A stretch of DNA of 64,000 nucleotides from Streptomyces marianii (GTDB taxonomy: Bacteria; Actinomycetota; Actinomycetes; Streptomycetales; Streptomycetaceae), in the NCBI RefSeq assembly GCF_005795905.1, contig NZ_VAWE01000001.1, positions 3,766,001-3,830,000 of the forward strand, in the 5' to 3' direction. Positions 36,206 through 45,964 of this stretch are shown here, piece after piece. The first letter of the stretch is position 1, and each line of letters opens with the position of its first letter. The translations under genes and the position numbers were made by a program. Below the pieces are notes generated by a model. The model was not told where the DNA came from and did no database searches. It saw nothing but the letters and a program-made list of their open reading frames with translations.

Positions 36206-36670
36206 TCAGCCGGCGAGAAGCTTCCTGACCGCCGCGGCCACCCGGCCGCCCTCGGCGCGGCCCGCCACCTTCGGGTTGACGATCTTCATGACCGCACCCA
36301 TCGCCCGGGGGCCCTCGGCGCCGGCGCCCCTGGCCTCCTCGACGGCCTGCGCCACGATGCCGTTCAGCTCGTCGTCCGTCAGCTGCTTGGGCAGGTAGGC
36401 GTCGAGGATCTCGCCCTCCGCCTTCTCACGGTCCGCCTGCTCGGCGCGACCACCCTGGGCGAAGGCCTCGGCGGCCTCGCGGCGCTTCTTCGCCTCCTTG
36501 GCGATCACCTTTCGGACCTCGTCGTCAGAGAGTTCACGCGCCTCCTTGCCCGCGACCTCCTCCTTGGTGATCGCGGAGAGGGTCAGCCGGAGCGTCGAGG
36601 AGCGCAGTTCGTCGCGCGCCCTGATCGCCTCCGTGAGGTCTTCCTGCAGCTTGGACTTGAGCGTGGTCAT
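36206..36670 (-). CDS. GatB/YqeY domain protein
   Basis: 154 residues from the ATG at 36670; no ribosome-binding site is visible upstream. The entire protein matches YqeY: MTTLKSKLQEDLTEAIRARD at the N-terminus, DDEVRKVIAKEAKKRREAAEAF in the middle, and a C-terminal MGAVMKIVNPKVAGRAEGGRVA. The domain is related to the tRNA-binding tail of GatB amidotransferase; a function in tRNA-dependent amidation is assumed but unproven. Confidence 0.92.
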   Translation of the reverse strand: MTTLKSKLQEDLTEAIRARDELRSSTLRLTLSAITKEEVAGKEARELSDDEVRKVIAKEAKKRREAAEAFAQGGRAEQADREKAEGEILDAYLPKQLTDDELNGIVAQAVEEARGAGAEGPRAMGAVMKIVNPKVAGRAEGGRVAAAVRKLLAG

Positions 36671-36860
36671 GCGTCGATTGTGGCAGGCGCGCGTCCCGAC
36701 GCGCCCGCGCATTTCCCCGGCGGCGGCCCGGACCACCCCGTGCCGTGCCGCAGGCCGCCGCAGGCCGCGGCCTGCGGCCCCTAGCCCCCTGACGTCGGTC
36801 CGGCCGTCACCTCTGTCCGGCCCTCACCACCGCCCGGCCTTCACCTCGGTGTGGCCGCCA

Positions 36861-36918
36861 GATCGCCCACCCATCGCCTCGGCCCTTCCGCCGGATCGCC
36901 CACCCATCGCCTCGGCCC
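36861..36918. repeat. 25-bp tandem duplication
   Basis: GATCGCCCACCCATCGCCTC plus GGCCC occurs at 36861-36885 and again at 36894-36918 (period 33). It lies in the 355-base region 36671-37025 between divergent genes, which holds no other feature I can name. Confidence 0.8.
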
Positions 36919-37025
36919 CGGCCACCACCTCGGCCCCCAGTCCGTAAGGCGCCGGACACGTCGTGGCCGTTTCCGGGTGGCGCCCGCGTCGGCCTGCGGC
37001 CACCGGCCGTTGACAGCCTGCGCGC

Positions 37026-38609
37026 ATGCCGGTCCTCCGCGTTCCCGTCGACATCCGCCGCTGCCAGTGGCTGGGGCTGACGGGGTCGGCGGCGCTGGCT
37101 GCGGGCGGCACGGCTGCAGGTGCCCTGCCCGTGCGCGACGTACCGGCGCCGCACTCCGGAACGGCCGTGGTCGGCCTGGCCGCGGTGTACTTCGGGCTGG
37201 TCCTGCTGGTGGCCGCCTGGGCGCTGCTCGGCCGCACGGCAAGCGGGCCCGCGCCGCCGAGCCTTCGCGGCCTGCTGCTCACCCTCGCGCTGTGGGCGGC
37301 GCCGCTGCTCCTGGCCCCGCCCCTGTTCAGCCGGGACGTGTACAGCTATCTCGCGCAGGGGGCGATGGTCGACGCCCGGATCGATGTGTACGCCCACGGC
37401 CCGTCCCGGCTCGGCGGACCGCTGACGGCCGAAGTGGCGCCGATCTGGAAGCACACCCCCACCCCGTACGGGCCGGTATTCCTCGGCTGTGCCTCCGCGG
37501 TAGCCGGGTTCGCCCGCAGTGAGGTCGCCACCGGGGTCCTCGGCATGCGGCTGGTGGCCCTGCTCGGTGTGGCGCTGATGGCGCTGTGCCTCCCGGCTCT
37601 CGCCCGCCACTGCGGCGCCGACCCGCGCACCGCCATGTGGCTCGGCGGGCTCAACCCGCTCGTGCTGCTCCACCTCGTCGGCGGTGCCCACAACGACGCG
37701 GTCATGCTGGGTCTGCTCGGCGCAGGTCTCGTGGCGGCGCTCGGGCGGTGGCCGGTCGTCGGTGCCGTACTCGTCACCCTCGCCGCGCTGGTGAAGGCCC
37801 CGGCCGTGCTCGGCCTGCCGGCCGTCGCCCTGCTCGGGGCCCGACGCCGGTCCGGCAGGAGCCCCCGGCTGCGTGCCGTCCTCGCCACCGGCGGCGCGGC
37901 GGCAGCCACTACCGTCGCCGCGACCGCGCTGGCCGGCACCGGCTACGGCTGGGCGGCCGCTCTCGACACCCCGGTGTCACCGGGGAACTGGTCGCTGACC
38001 TCGACGCTCGGCCGCCTGACCCGGGCGGCGCTGCGGAGCGCGGGCAGCGGGCTGACCGAATTCGCGGTACCTGCCGGGCACTTGGCCGGCCTCGCCGCCA
38101 CCGTTCTCGCCGTCCTCGTCTGCTGGAGGCGCCACCATCTGCGCCGGCCGGTGTACGCGGTCGGACTCAGCCTGGGCGCTGTGGCCGTCCTGGGCCCGGC
38201 GATCCGTCCGTGGTACGTCTTGTGGGGCGTGTTCCTGATCGCCGCCACGGCGCCCAGGGGTTCGGTTCGCGCGCGGCGCGTGGCTTGCCTGGTGAGCGGA
38301 CTTCTCGCTCTCATGGTGATGCCGAGCGGGTTCGCGCCCGACCATAATCAGCTGTTGATCGCAGTTGGCGGAAGCACACTGGGGGTACTGGCGCTGTGGT
38401 GCGCATACAGGCTGGCGGCACGAGCGGCAGACCGGGCTCCCCGCCCGGAGGCACCCCCTCCGGCGGCTCTCCGTCCGAAGGAACCTCATCCGGCGGCCCC
38501 GTACCCGGAGGACCCACCGCCCCCTGCAGCAACCCTTCCCCCGGATCCTCGTCCACGGCGCGACGACCCGGCACGGGACCCGCACCGTCCGCTGGGGAGC
38601 ACAGCGTGA
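37026..38609 (+). CDS. Polyprenol-phosphomannose-dependent mannosyltransferase, MptB-like
   Basis: 527 residues with about 12 membrane helices. LFSRDVYSYLAQGAMV (about 100-115) and GGAHNDAVMLGLLGAGL (about 218-234) are characteristic of the MptA/MptB GT-C glycosyltransferases that use polyprenyl-phosphomannose on the outer membrane face to extend lipomannan or related glycans. The cytoplasmic C-terminal ~70 residues are Pro/Arg-rich. The next glycosyltransferase starts inside its stop codon (GTGA overlap). The acceptor in Streptomyces is unknown. Confidence 0.85.
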   Translation: MPVLRVPVDIRRCQWLGLTGSAALAAGGTAAGALPVRDVPAPHSGTAVVGLAAVYFGLVLLVAAWALLGRTASGPAPPSLRGLLLTLALWAAPLLLAPPLFSRDVYSYLAQGAMVDARIDVYAHGPSRLGGPLTAEVAPIWKHTPTPYGPVFLGCASAVAGFARSEVATGVLGMRLVALLGVALMALCLPALARHCGADPRTAMWLGGLNPLVLLHLVGGAHNDAVMLGLLGAGLVAALGRWPVVGAVLVTLAALVKAPAVLGLPAVALLGARRRSGRSPRLRAVLATGGAAAATTVAATALAGTGYGWAAALDTPVSPGNWSLTSTLGRLTRAALRSAGSGLTEFAVPAGHLAGLAATVLAVLVCWRRHHLRRPVYAVGLSLGAVAVLGPAIRPWYVLWGVFLIAATAPRGSVRARRVACLVSGLLALMVMPSGFAPDHNQLLIAVGGSTLGVLALWCAYRLAARAADRAPRPEAPPPAALRPKEPHPAAPYPEDPPPPAATLPPDPRPRRDDPARDPHRPLGSTA

Positions 38610-39958
38610 GGGTCCCCGTGACCACGCGGGGCCGGGTCCTGGTGGCCCTCGGCATGTCGGCGGTGGCGGTCTTCTTCCTCGGGACCGTGCCGTTCCACCG
38701 GCACTGGTTCGACCTGCACGTCTACTACGGGGCGGTCGAGCACTGGATCGGCGGTCACCCGATCTACGACTACCTCCGGCCCGGAACCCGCTACGGCTTC
38801 ACATACCCGCCCTTCGCGGCACTGTGCATGCTGCCGATGACCCTGGTCGGCTGGCACAGCGCCCTGGCGATAAGCCAGCTGATGAACGTGGCGGCAGCCG
38901 CCGTCATCCTCTACGTCTGCCTGGACTCGACCATCCGGCGGGAGAGCCGGCACAGATGGTTCGCGTACGCCGTGGCGGCCTGCATGTTCGCCCTGCTGGA
39001 GCCCGTGCGGGACACGGTGAGCTTCGGCCAGGTCAATCTCCTCCTGCTGGCGCTGGTCCTCGCCGACTGCTGGCTGCTGACTGCCGGGCGCGAGCGCTTC
39101 CCGTCGCTCGGCCGGCTCGCCGGCCTCGGCATCGGCCTCGCCGCCGCGATCAAACTCACCCCGGCGATCTTCATCTGCTACCTGCTGGTGACACGGCGGT
39201 GGCGGCCGGCCGGGGTCGCCGTCGGCACCGCGAGCGGCGCGACCCTGCTCGCCGCATGGGCGGCGCCGACGGCATCGCGCACCTTCTGGACCGAGGCGAT
39301 GTGGAACACCGACCGGGTCGGTTCGCTCTCCTACGTCTCCAACCAGTCCTTGCAGGGCATGCTCGCCCGGCTCACCGAACCGTTCGCCGAGCCCAGCCGC
39401 GCGGTGTGGGCCGTGGGCGTACTGCTCCTGATGTGGCTGTGGGCCCGGCGGGTACGGCAGGCCGTCGCCACGGGGGACGAGCTCGCGGGCTTCGCCCTGA
39501 CGGGTATCGCCGCGTGCCTGGTGAGCCCGGTCACCTGGGTGCACCACCTGGTCTGGCTGATCCCGGCCCTCGCCGTGCTCACCGGCGAGGGGCTGCGGGC
39601 CGCGCCGGGCGGGGAGCGGCGCCGCCGACTGCTGACCTGGGCCCTGGCGAGCTACGCGATCCTGTGCAGCAGCATGGTCTGGCTGTGGCGCTGGAACGAC
39701 GGCGGTGCGCCCGGATTCCTCGGTTCCAACGCCTATGTATGGATAGCGCTGCTGCTGCTCCTGCTGCTGCCGCTCGGACGGCAGGGCGCGGACGGGGACG
39801 GGCCGTATGCGGAGAGCGGACCGTCTGCGACGATGGGCGCATGCGCGCACGCTACGGCCTCCCCCTCAAGATCGGTGCCGGTGTCACGGCTGTCGGAGCA
39901 GTCGGCATCGCCTACGCGGCCGGGTTCGAAGCCCGCTCCTTCCGGCTCCGGCGGGTGA
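38606..39958 (+). CDS. GT87-family polyprenol-dependent glycosyltransferase
   Basis: 450 residues from the GTG at 38606 (GGGGAG upstream, GTGA overlap with the MptB-like gene). It is a multi-pass GT-C enzyme. FDLHVYYGAVEHWIGGHPIYDYLRP (about 36-60) holds the acidic catalytic-type motif of first-loop GT87 enzymes, and SPVTWVHHLVWLIPAL is the late conserved segment. It probably uses polyprenyl-phosphomannose, like PimE. The last ~40 residues run over the start of the next gene (118-base overlap), so the true stop or the next start may differ. Confidence 0.82.
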   Translation: MRVPVTTRGRVLVALGMSAVAVFFLGTVPFHRHWFDLHVYYGAVEHWIGGHPIYDYLRPGTRYGFTYPPFAALCMLPMTLVGWHSALAISQLMNVAAAAVILYVCLDSTIRRESRHRWFAYAVAACMFALLEPVRDTVSFGQVNLLLLALVLADCWLLTAGRERFPSLGRLAGLGIGLAAAIKLTPAIFICYLLVTRRWRPAGVAVGTASGATLLAAWAAPTASRTFWTEAMWNTDRVGSLSYVSNQSLQGMLARLTEPFAEPSRAVWAVGVLLLMWLWARRVRQAVATGDELAGFALTGIAACLVSPVTWVHHLVWLIPALAVLTGEGLRAAPGGERRRRLLTWALASYAILCSSMVWLWRWNDGGAPGFLGSNAYVWIALLLLLLLPLGRQGADGDGPYAESGPSATMGACAHATASPSRSVPVSRLSEQSASPTRPGSKPAPSGSGG

Positions 39959-40782
39959 CCGTCCCCGTTCTGCCGAGAGGGATGCGTCCGCTGCGCGTAC
40001 TGCAGGTCTCCGACATCCACATGGTGCGCGGGCAGCGCAAGAAGCGGGCCTGGCTCCAGTCGCTGGCGGGGCTGCGCCCCGATCTCGTCGTCAACACCGG
40101 CGACAACCTGTCGGACACGAACGCCGTGCCCGAGGTACTCGACGCCCTCGGGCCGCTGATGGAGTACCCGGGTGTCTACGTCTTCGGATCGAACGACTAC
40201 TACGGCCCGAAGCTGCGCAACCCGGCCCGCTATCTGATCGAGAAGTCCCAGGGCCGCCACGGGCTCAACGGCAACGCTCCGGCGGTGGGCGTCGTGCACA
40301 ACCCGTGGGAGGGCCTCCGGGACGCTTTCGAGGCGGCGGGCTGGGTCGGTCTGAGCAACGCACGCTGCCGGCTGAAGCTCGACGGCGGCCTCGAGCTCGC
40401 CTTCACGGGGCTGGACGATCCCCACATCAAGCGGGACCGCTACGAGAAGGTCGCCGGCGGCCCCGACAAGACCGCCGACTTCTCGATGGCCGTCGTCCAC
40501 GCCCCCTATCTGCGCTCGCTGGACGCCTTCACGACCGAGGGCTACCCCCTGATCCTCGCGGGCCACACCCACGGCGGCCAGCTGCGCATCCCCTTCTACG
40601 GGGCCCTGGTCACCAACTGCGACATCGACACCGACCGGGCGAAGGGCCTTTCCACCCACGCGTCCGACGGCCTCGTCTCCTACCTCCACGTCTCCGCGGG
40701 CTGCGGCACCAACCGCTACACCCCGGTCCGATTCGCCTGCCCTCCGGAGGCGACTCTGCTGACGCTGGTGGCACGGGACTGA
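39841..40782 (+). CDS. Membrane-anchored metallophosphoesterase
   Basis: 313 residues from the ATG at 39841. An N-terminal helix GAGVTAVGAVGIAYAAGF anchors it. Metal motifs are QVSDIHMV (D-x-H), VNTGDNLSD (GD), GSNDYYG in place of the usual GNHD, and LAGHTHGGQ. The GNHD-to-GSND change moves the catalytic His and may lower activity; a similar change is frequent among Streptomyces YaeI-like proteins. The long overlap with the preceding gene suggests co-transcription. Confidence 0.85.
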   Translation: MRARYGLPLKIGAGVTAVGAVGIAYAAGFEARSFRLRRVTVPVLPRGMRPLRVLQVSDIHMVRGQRKKRAWLQSLAGLRPDLVVNTGDNLSDTNAVPEVLDALGPLMEYPGVYVFGSNDYYGPKLRNPARYLIEKSQGRHGLNGNAPAVGVVHNPWEGLRDAFEAAGWVGLSNARCRLKLDGGLELAFTGLDDPHIKRDRYEKVAGGPDKTADFSMAVVHAPYLRSLDAFTTEGYPLILAGHTHGGQLRIPFYGALVTNCDIDTDRAKGLSTHASDGLVSYLHVSAGCGTNRYTPVRFACPPEATLLTLVARD

Positions 40783-41043
40783 GCTGACCCCCGGCCGTGC
40801 CATGACGGCGCGGCCGTCGCGGGACGGCGTATGAGAGCTCGGACGTCGGATGCGCACCGCGCAAGGAGCCGACGGTGCGGGTGGGACGGCTGAGGCTCCC
40901 CCGCTCACACAGACCTTCCCCGGTCGGCGTCCGAAGCACGGCGCACGCCGCTCCGCCCCTGGTGAGGGCCCCGTAAAACCGGATTTCGTCTCCGGGCGCC
41001 GGTGGGCTAAAGTAAACGACGTCGCCGCGAGAGCGAGTGACAT

Positions 41044-41117
41044 CGGGGTGTAGCGCAGCTTGGCAGCGCGCTTCGTTCGGGACGAAGAGGTCGTGGGTTC
41101 AAATCCCGCCACCCCGA
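41044..41117 (+). tRNA. tRNA-Pro(CGG)
   Basis: A 74-base cloverleaf: acceptor CGGGGTG (41044-41050) pairs with CACCCCG (41110-41116), anticodon loop TTCGGGA with anticodon CGG, and T-arm GTGGGTTCAAATCCCGC. The CCA end is not encoded. tRNA-Pro genes are integration sites for pSAM2-type elements, and the mobile-element-rich region begins just downstream. Confidence 0.95.
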
Positions 41118-41133
41118 CAGTGAAACACCAGGT

Positions 41134-41167
41134 CAGGCCCGGTGCTGAGAGATCAGCGCCGGGTCTG
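41134..41167 (+). terminator. tRNA-Pro terminator
   Basis: Stem CCCGGTGCTGA/TCAGCGCCGGG (41138-41148/41153-41163, one G-U pair), extended by CAG/CTG, followed by GTTTG. It starts 17 bases after the tRNA. Confidence 0.75.
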
Positions 41168-41395
41168 GTTTGTGTTGCGGGCCTGTTCTGGGAGCCATTC
41201 GGGAGCCAACTGGGTGTGATCTTCGGGATTCGGCTCCCGGCGGCTCCCCGGGGAGCGGTCTTCTGACTCCTCTTGGTGCGGGCGTACGCATCGCGCCCCG
41301 GATGAGTCACTGCACGGCTTGTGCCGAGCAGACCTCAGACGGTACGACGATCGCCATGCACCCTTGGTCTCCGTTGAATGACCGGCAGCTCGCAC
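41168..41395. other. Short region between tRNA terminator and IS3 remnant
   Basis: 228 bases. No gene recognised. GGGAGCC words repeat around 41190-41260. Confidence 0.4.
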
Positions 41396-42497
<1,102 letters not shown>

Positions 42498-42500
<3 letters not shown>

Positions 42501-42746
42501 GTCGCCACTGCCCCGACTTTCGGCATCGTGCTTCTCGTATCCGAGGTGATTGGTGATCTCGCCCTCCAGGGCGGACTCCTGGATCCGTTTGGTCAACTGC
42601 TGGAGCAGCCCGCCCTCCCCGGTCAGCTGCAGACCCTCCGACCGGGCCTGGTCCACGAGCATCGCAACCAACTGCCCGTCACTCGCCGCCACGGTCTCCG
42701 CCGTCGGCTCGCTGCCCGGTATCTGCTCGATGGTGGTGTCGCTCAT
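42498..42746 (-). pseudogene. IS256-family transposase, N-terminal fragment
   Basis: 83 codons survive: MSDTTIEQIPGSEPTAETVA, then LQLTGEGGLLQQLTKRIQE and ALEGEITNHLGYEKHD, the hallmark N-terminus of Mutator/IS256 transposases. It stops exactly where the IS3 element begins (42500), so IS3 insertion removed the rest. Confidence 0.85.
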
Positions 42747-43090
42747 CTGGCGTCTCCTTGATCATCGGATCCGCCGATCATTGACCACTCCCAATAGCGG
42801 CCACCCCTCGGTTTCGCCGGCTCCCTGCTGCGACGCGGTGCCGCCTGAGCGGTGACCTGCGGCCGACGGGGTGGGGCGCCGCTGCCCTCGTCAGCGGCAT
42901 ATGCTCCATCTGAATGGATTGTCGTAAATTTCGAGATATTATCTTATTTTTCGGGTATCTCCTTGCAGGGGCGCCTCTGGGACTGGCGTGCGTTCAGAGG
43001 TCCGTATTCGCACGTACGGGGCTTTCACGCCCCCGCCGGGTTCTTAAAAACAGGCGAGGTGTGACATTCACACAGCAGAAGGGTTCCTTC
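42747..43090. promoter_or_regulatory. Upstream region of the pyranose-oxidase-like gene
   Basis: 344 bases, clearly AT-richer in 42905-42965 (TTCGAGATATTATCTTATTT). A 6-bp inverted repeat GAGATA (42933-42938)/TATCTC (42956-42961) and TA-rich -10-like words could form a regulated promoter. No operator family is recognised. Confidence 0.4.
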
Positions 43091-44785
43091 ATGGGTGAGG
43101 CCGCCTACAAGGAGAGGTACCACACACTGATCATCGGCAGCGGCCCGGTCGGGTGCACATTCGCCCGCAAGCTGGTACAAGCCGGCAAGAACGTCCTGAT
43201 GATCGATGCCGGCGCTCAGCTCTCCGGGCGCTATGGCGAGCACCTCAAGAACAGCTACCTCTACCAGAAGAACATCGACCTGTTCGTCAACGTGATCAAG
43301 GGGCATCTGCTCCCGGCGTCGGTGGCGACCAACAAAGAGCCGGTGGTGACGCTGGACCCGTCCGCGTTCTCCTACGACCCGGATCTGTACGACGGGTTCT
43401 CGATGCGCAACCAGAACCCCGAGCAGAAGAAGCACGACAACCTCGCGGCGACCGCCTCCACCTACGCCGTCGGCGGCATGGCGACGCACTGGACCTGCGC
43501 AGTACCCCGCTTCCACGAGTCGGTGGAGCTGCGGCACAACGGCAAGCCGTACCCGCTCCCGGTAAACAGGCTAGAGGAACTGTACGGGGAAGCCGAGGCG
43601 CTGTTGGGCATGAAAACCTCGGTGTTCACTAACTCTGCCCGGCACATCCTGGTCCGGGAGGTGCTGAAGTCTGGTGGCCAGGACGTCGGAAACGTCGAGG
43701 AGTTGCCGCTCGCGGTCTCCGACCGGGACGACGGGGCGCAGAGCGCCGCAGTCCACTGGAACGCGTCCGACACAGTGCTGGGAGAGCTCGCGGATCCCGA
43801 CTACAACAACAAGCGGTCGGCGGAGTGGGGGACGTTCACCCTGCTCCCGGAGCATCAGTGCACTCACCTGAAGGTGTCCGGCACGGACCGGAACCGCAGG
43901 GTGGACGGCGCGGTTGTCCGCGCCCTGCGCGATGTGCGGCAGGAAATCGAGCTGCACGCTGACAACTATGTCGTCGCCTGTAACGCGGTGCTCACCCCGC
44001 AGCTGCTCTACAACTCCGGCATCCGGCCGGCCGCGCTCGGCCGCTACCTCACCGAACAGCCGATGGCGTTCTGTCAGATCGTGCTGGATCAGAAGATCGT
44101 CGACGAGGCCGAGACGTACCTGGCGAACTTCCCGGACGTGCGCAACCGGGTGCACGACTACCGGATGGAGCAGCAGAAGAAGGTGGCCAACGGGGACCGG
44201 ACCGCCGACCCCGTGCCGATTCCGCCGCTGGAACGCGACCCCAACCTCTGGCTCCGGGTGACGGAGGATCGTCCCTGGCACTGCCAGATCCACCGGGACG
44301 CGTTCACCTACGGTGAGGTGCCGCCCGACATCGACCCGCGGCTCATCGTCGACCTGCGGTGGTTCGGGATCACTCGGCCCCGCTTCGAGAACAGGGTGGT
44401 CTTCTCGGACAAGATCAAGGACACCTTCGGCATGCCGCAGCCGACCTTCCACTTCAAGCTCGACGGCGCCGAGCGCGAGGCCGCGGACAGGATGAACGAG
44501 CACATGCTGCGCACCGCAGCGGCTCTGGGCGGCTTCATGCCCGGCTCCGAGCCCGTCTTCCTCACCCCCGGCCTGCCGCAGCACATCGCGGGCACCACAC
44601 GGATGGGGACCAATGCGGCCGACAGCGTCGTGGACCGGCACTCCCGCGTCTGGGGCTTCACGAACCTACAGCTCGGCGGCAACGGTTTGCACCCCTACGG
44701 CAATGCCGCCAACCCCACCCTGACCAGCGTGGCCACTGCCCTGCATGCGGTCGAGTCCACCATCCAGAACAACACCGGAGCGTGA
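43091..44785 (+). CDS. GMC flavoenzyme, pyranose 2-oxidase / glycoside 3-oxidase type
   Basis: 564 residues from the ATG at 43091 (GAAGGG upstream). The FAD Rossmann motif is IIGSGPVGCTFARKL (14-28) with MIDAG. GGMATHWTCAVP (128-139) corresponds to the flavin-linking STHW region of pyranose oxidases, with His133 as the candidate covalent site. HIAGTTRMG carries His498 and NAANPTLT carries Asn541, placed like the GMC catalytic His-Asn pair. Bacterial relatives (CarA-like) oxidise C-3 of glycosides, including flavonoid C-glycosides, before deglycosylation. It forms an operon with the TIM-barrel gene 13 bases downstream. Substrate is unproven. Confidence 0.8.
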   Translation: MGEAAYKERYHTLIIGSGPVGCTFARKLVQAGKNVLMIDAGAQLSGRYGEHLKNSYLYQKNIDLFVNVIKGHLLPASVATNKEPVVTLDPSAFSYDPDLYDGFSMRNQNPEQKKHDNLAATASTYAVGGMATHWTCAVPRFHESVELRHNGKPYPLPVNRLEELYGEAEALLGMKTSVFTNSARHILVREVLKSGGQDVGNVEELPLAVSDRDDGAQSAAVHWNASDTVLGELADPDYNNKRSAEWGTFTLLPEHQCTHLKVSGTDRNRRVDGAVVRALRDVRQEIELHADNYVVACNAVLTPQLLYNSGIRPAALGRYLTEQPMAFCQIVLDQKIVDEAETYLANFPDVRNRVHDYRMEQQKKVANGDRTADPVPIPPLERDPNLWLRVTEDRPWHCQIHRDAFTYGEVPPDIDPRLIVDLRWFGITRPRFENRVVFSDKIKDTFGMPQPTFHFKLDGAEREAADRMNEHMLRTAAALGGFMPGSEPVFLTPGLPQHIAGTTRMGTNAADSVVDRHSRVWGFTNLQLGGNGLHPYGNAANPTLTSVATALHAVESTIQNNTGA

Positions 44786-44798
44786 AGGAGAGCCTCGC

Positions 44799-45812
44799 AT
44801 GACATCCGCAACTCCGACCACCACGCCGGATATTCGACTCGGTATCACCCCGACGTGCTGGACCAACGACGATTTCCCGTTGATGGGAGACGACATCGCG
44901 TTCGAGCAGTCGCTCAGCGAGATCGCTTTCGCCGGCTTCCAGGGATGCAGCATCGGCCACAAGTTCCCGAAGACCGTTCGCGAGCTGGCCGCTGCGCTGG
45001 AGCTGCGCGACCTCAGTATCACCGAGCCGTGGACCAGCACCTTTTTCACGGTGCCCGACGGGGAGGACCGGACGTACCGGGAGTTCCAGGAGCGGCTGGA
45101 TTTCCTCAGCAAGCTCAACGACTTCGCTGACGCCGGGAAGCTCAGAGTCAGATGTGACACCATCGGCGTGGCCGAATTCGGCAACTCCGTCCATCTGCAG
45201 ACCCTGAGCCTGAAGAGCAACAGGCGTACCTTCTCCAAGGAGCAGTGGGACGCGCTGGGGACCGGGCTCAACGCGCTGGGTGAGCTTGCCGCGGAGCGGG
45301 ATTTCAAGGTTGCGTACCACCCGCACATGGGCACGGGTGTCCAGACGCAGGAGGAACTGGTCACCCTCATGCAGAACACCGACGAGCGGTATGTTCACCT
45401 GCTGCTCGATGTCGGTCACCTCACGTGGGCCGGCGGGAACCCCGTCGAAGTGATCGAGGGAGACCACGGCCACCGGATCAAGCATGTGCATTTGAAGAAC
45501 ATCCGGCGTGACGTGTTCAATCGACCTTCGATGGCCGCTGGGTCATTCAGAGACTATGTCGAGGCGGGAATCTTCACCGTTCCCGGCGACAAAGAGGGCA
45601 TGGTCGACTTCCCTTCGATCATCAACGCCCTGAAGCGGCGGAATTACCAGGGATGGCTGGTTGTCGAGGCCGAGCAGGAATTCCAGCGGGACGGGCTCCA
45701 GCCCCTGCACTACGCCAGGCTGGCCCGCGGTTATCTGGCGGAGCTGGGCGTTGGGGCGGAATACACCGGTCGGCCGTACAGCGAGCTTGTGGGCCTGCAG
45801 CCCTGCGAGTGA
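44799..45812 (+). CDS. Xylose-isomerase-like TIM-barrel protein (isomerase/epimerase or deglycosidase subunit)
   Basis: 337 residues from the ATG at 44799 (AAGGAGAG upstream). It has the sugar-phosphate isomerase/epimerase (AP endonuclease 2) fold. Likely metal ligands are His174 (YHPHMG), Asp204/His207 (LLLDVGHLTW), His231 (HVHLKN) and Glu290 (VVEAEQE). IolE-like dehydratases and the catalytic subunits of C-glycoside deglycosidases belong here. Pairing with a pyranose-oxidase-like gene fits oxidation followed by elimination of a 3-keto-glycoside. Confidence 0.75.
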   Translation: MTSATPTTTPDIRLGITPTCWTNDDFPLMGDDIAFEQSLSEIAFAGFQGCSIGHKFPKTVRELAAALELRDLSITEPWTSTFFTVPDGEDRTYREFQERLDFLSKLNDFADAGKLRVRCDTIGVAEFGNSVHLQTLSLKSNRRTFSKEQWDALGTGLNALGELAAERDFKVAYHPHMGTGVQTQEELVTLMQNTDERYVHLLLDVGHLTWAGGNPVEVIEGDHGHRIKHVHLKNIRRDVFNRPSMAAGSFRDYVEAGIFTVPGDKEGMVDFPSIINALKRRNYQGWLVVEAEQEFQRDGLQPLHYARLARGYLAELGVGAEYTGRPYSELVGLQPCE

Positions 45813-45827
45813 GAGGAGCGGGAGCCC

Positions 45828-45899
45828 ATGGTCACCCACACCGAGCCGAAGCTCAACCCTGGGTATTCAGCGGAATTGGGTGATCTGACGGTCTGGTAG
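45828..45899 (+). pseudogene. Start of a third operon gene, truncated by an IS
   Basis: ATG at 45828 with GAGGAG upstream, 15 bases after the previous stop; reads MVTHTEPKLNPGYS then AELGDLTVW and a stop at 45897, just before IS1380 sequence (about 45916). Too short to identify. A small deglycosidase beta subunit or a transporter would fit the context. Confidence 0.5.
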
Positions 45900-45964
45900 C
45901 AGAAAGGTGCCGCTGACCTGCAAGGATGCGAGTGTTGAGGTCGTATCCGCTGCGAGAGTCAGGG

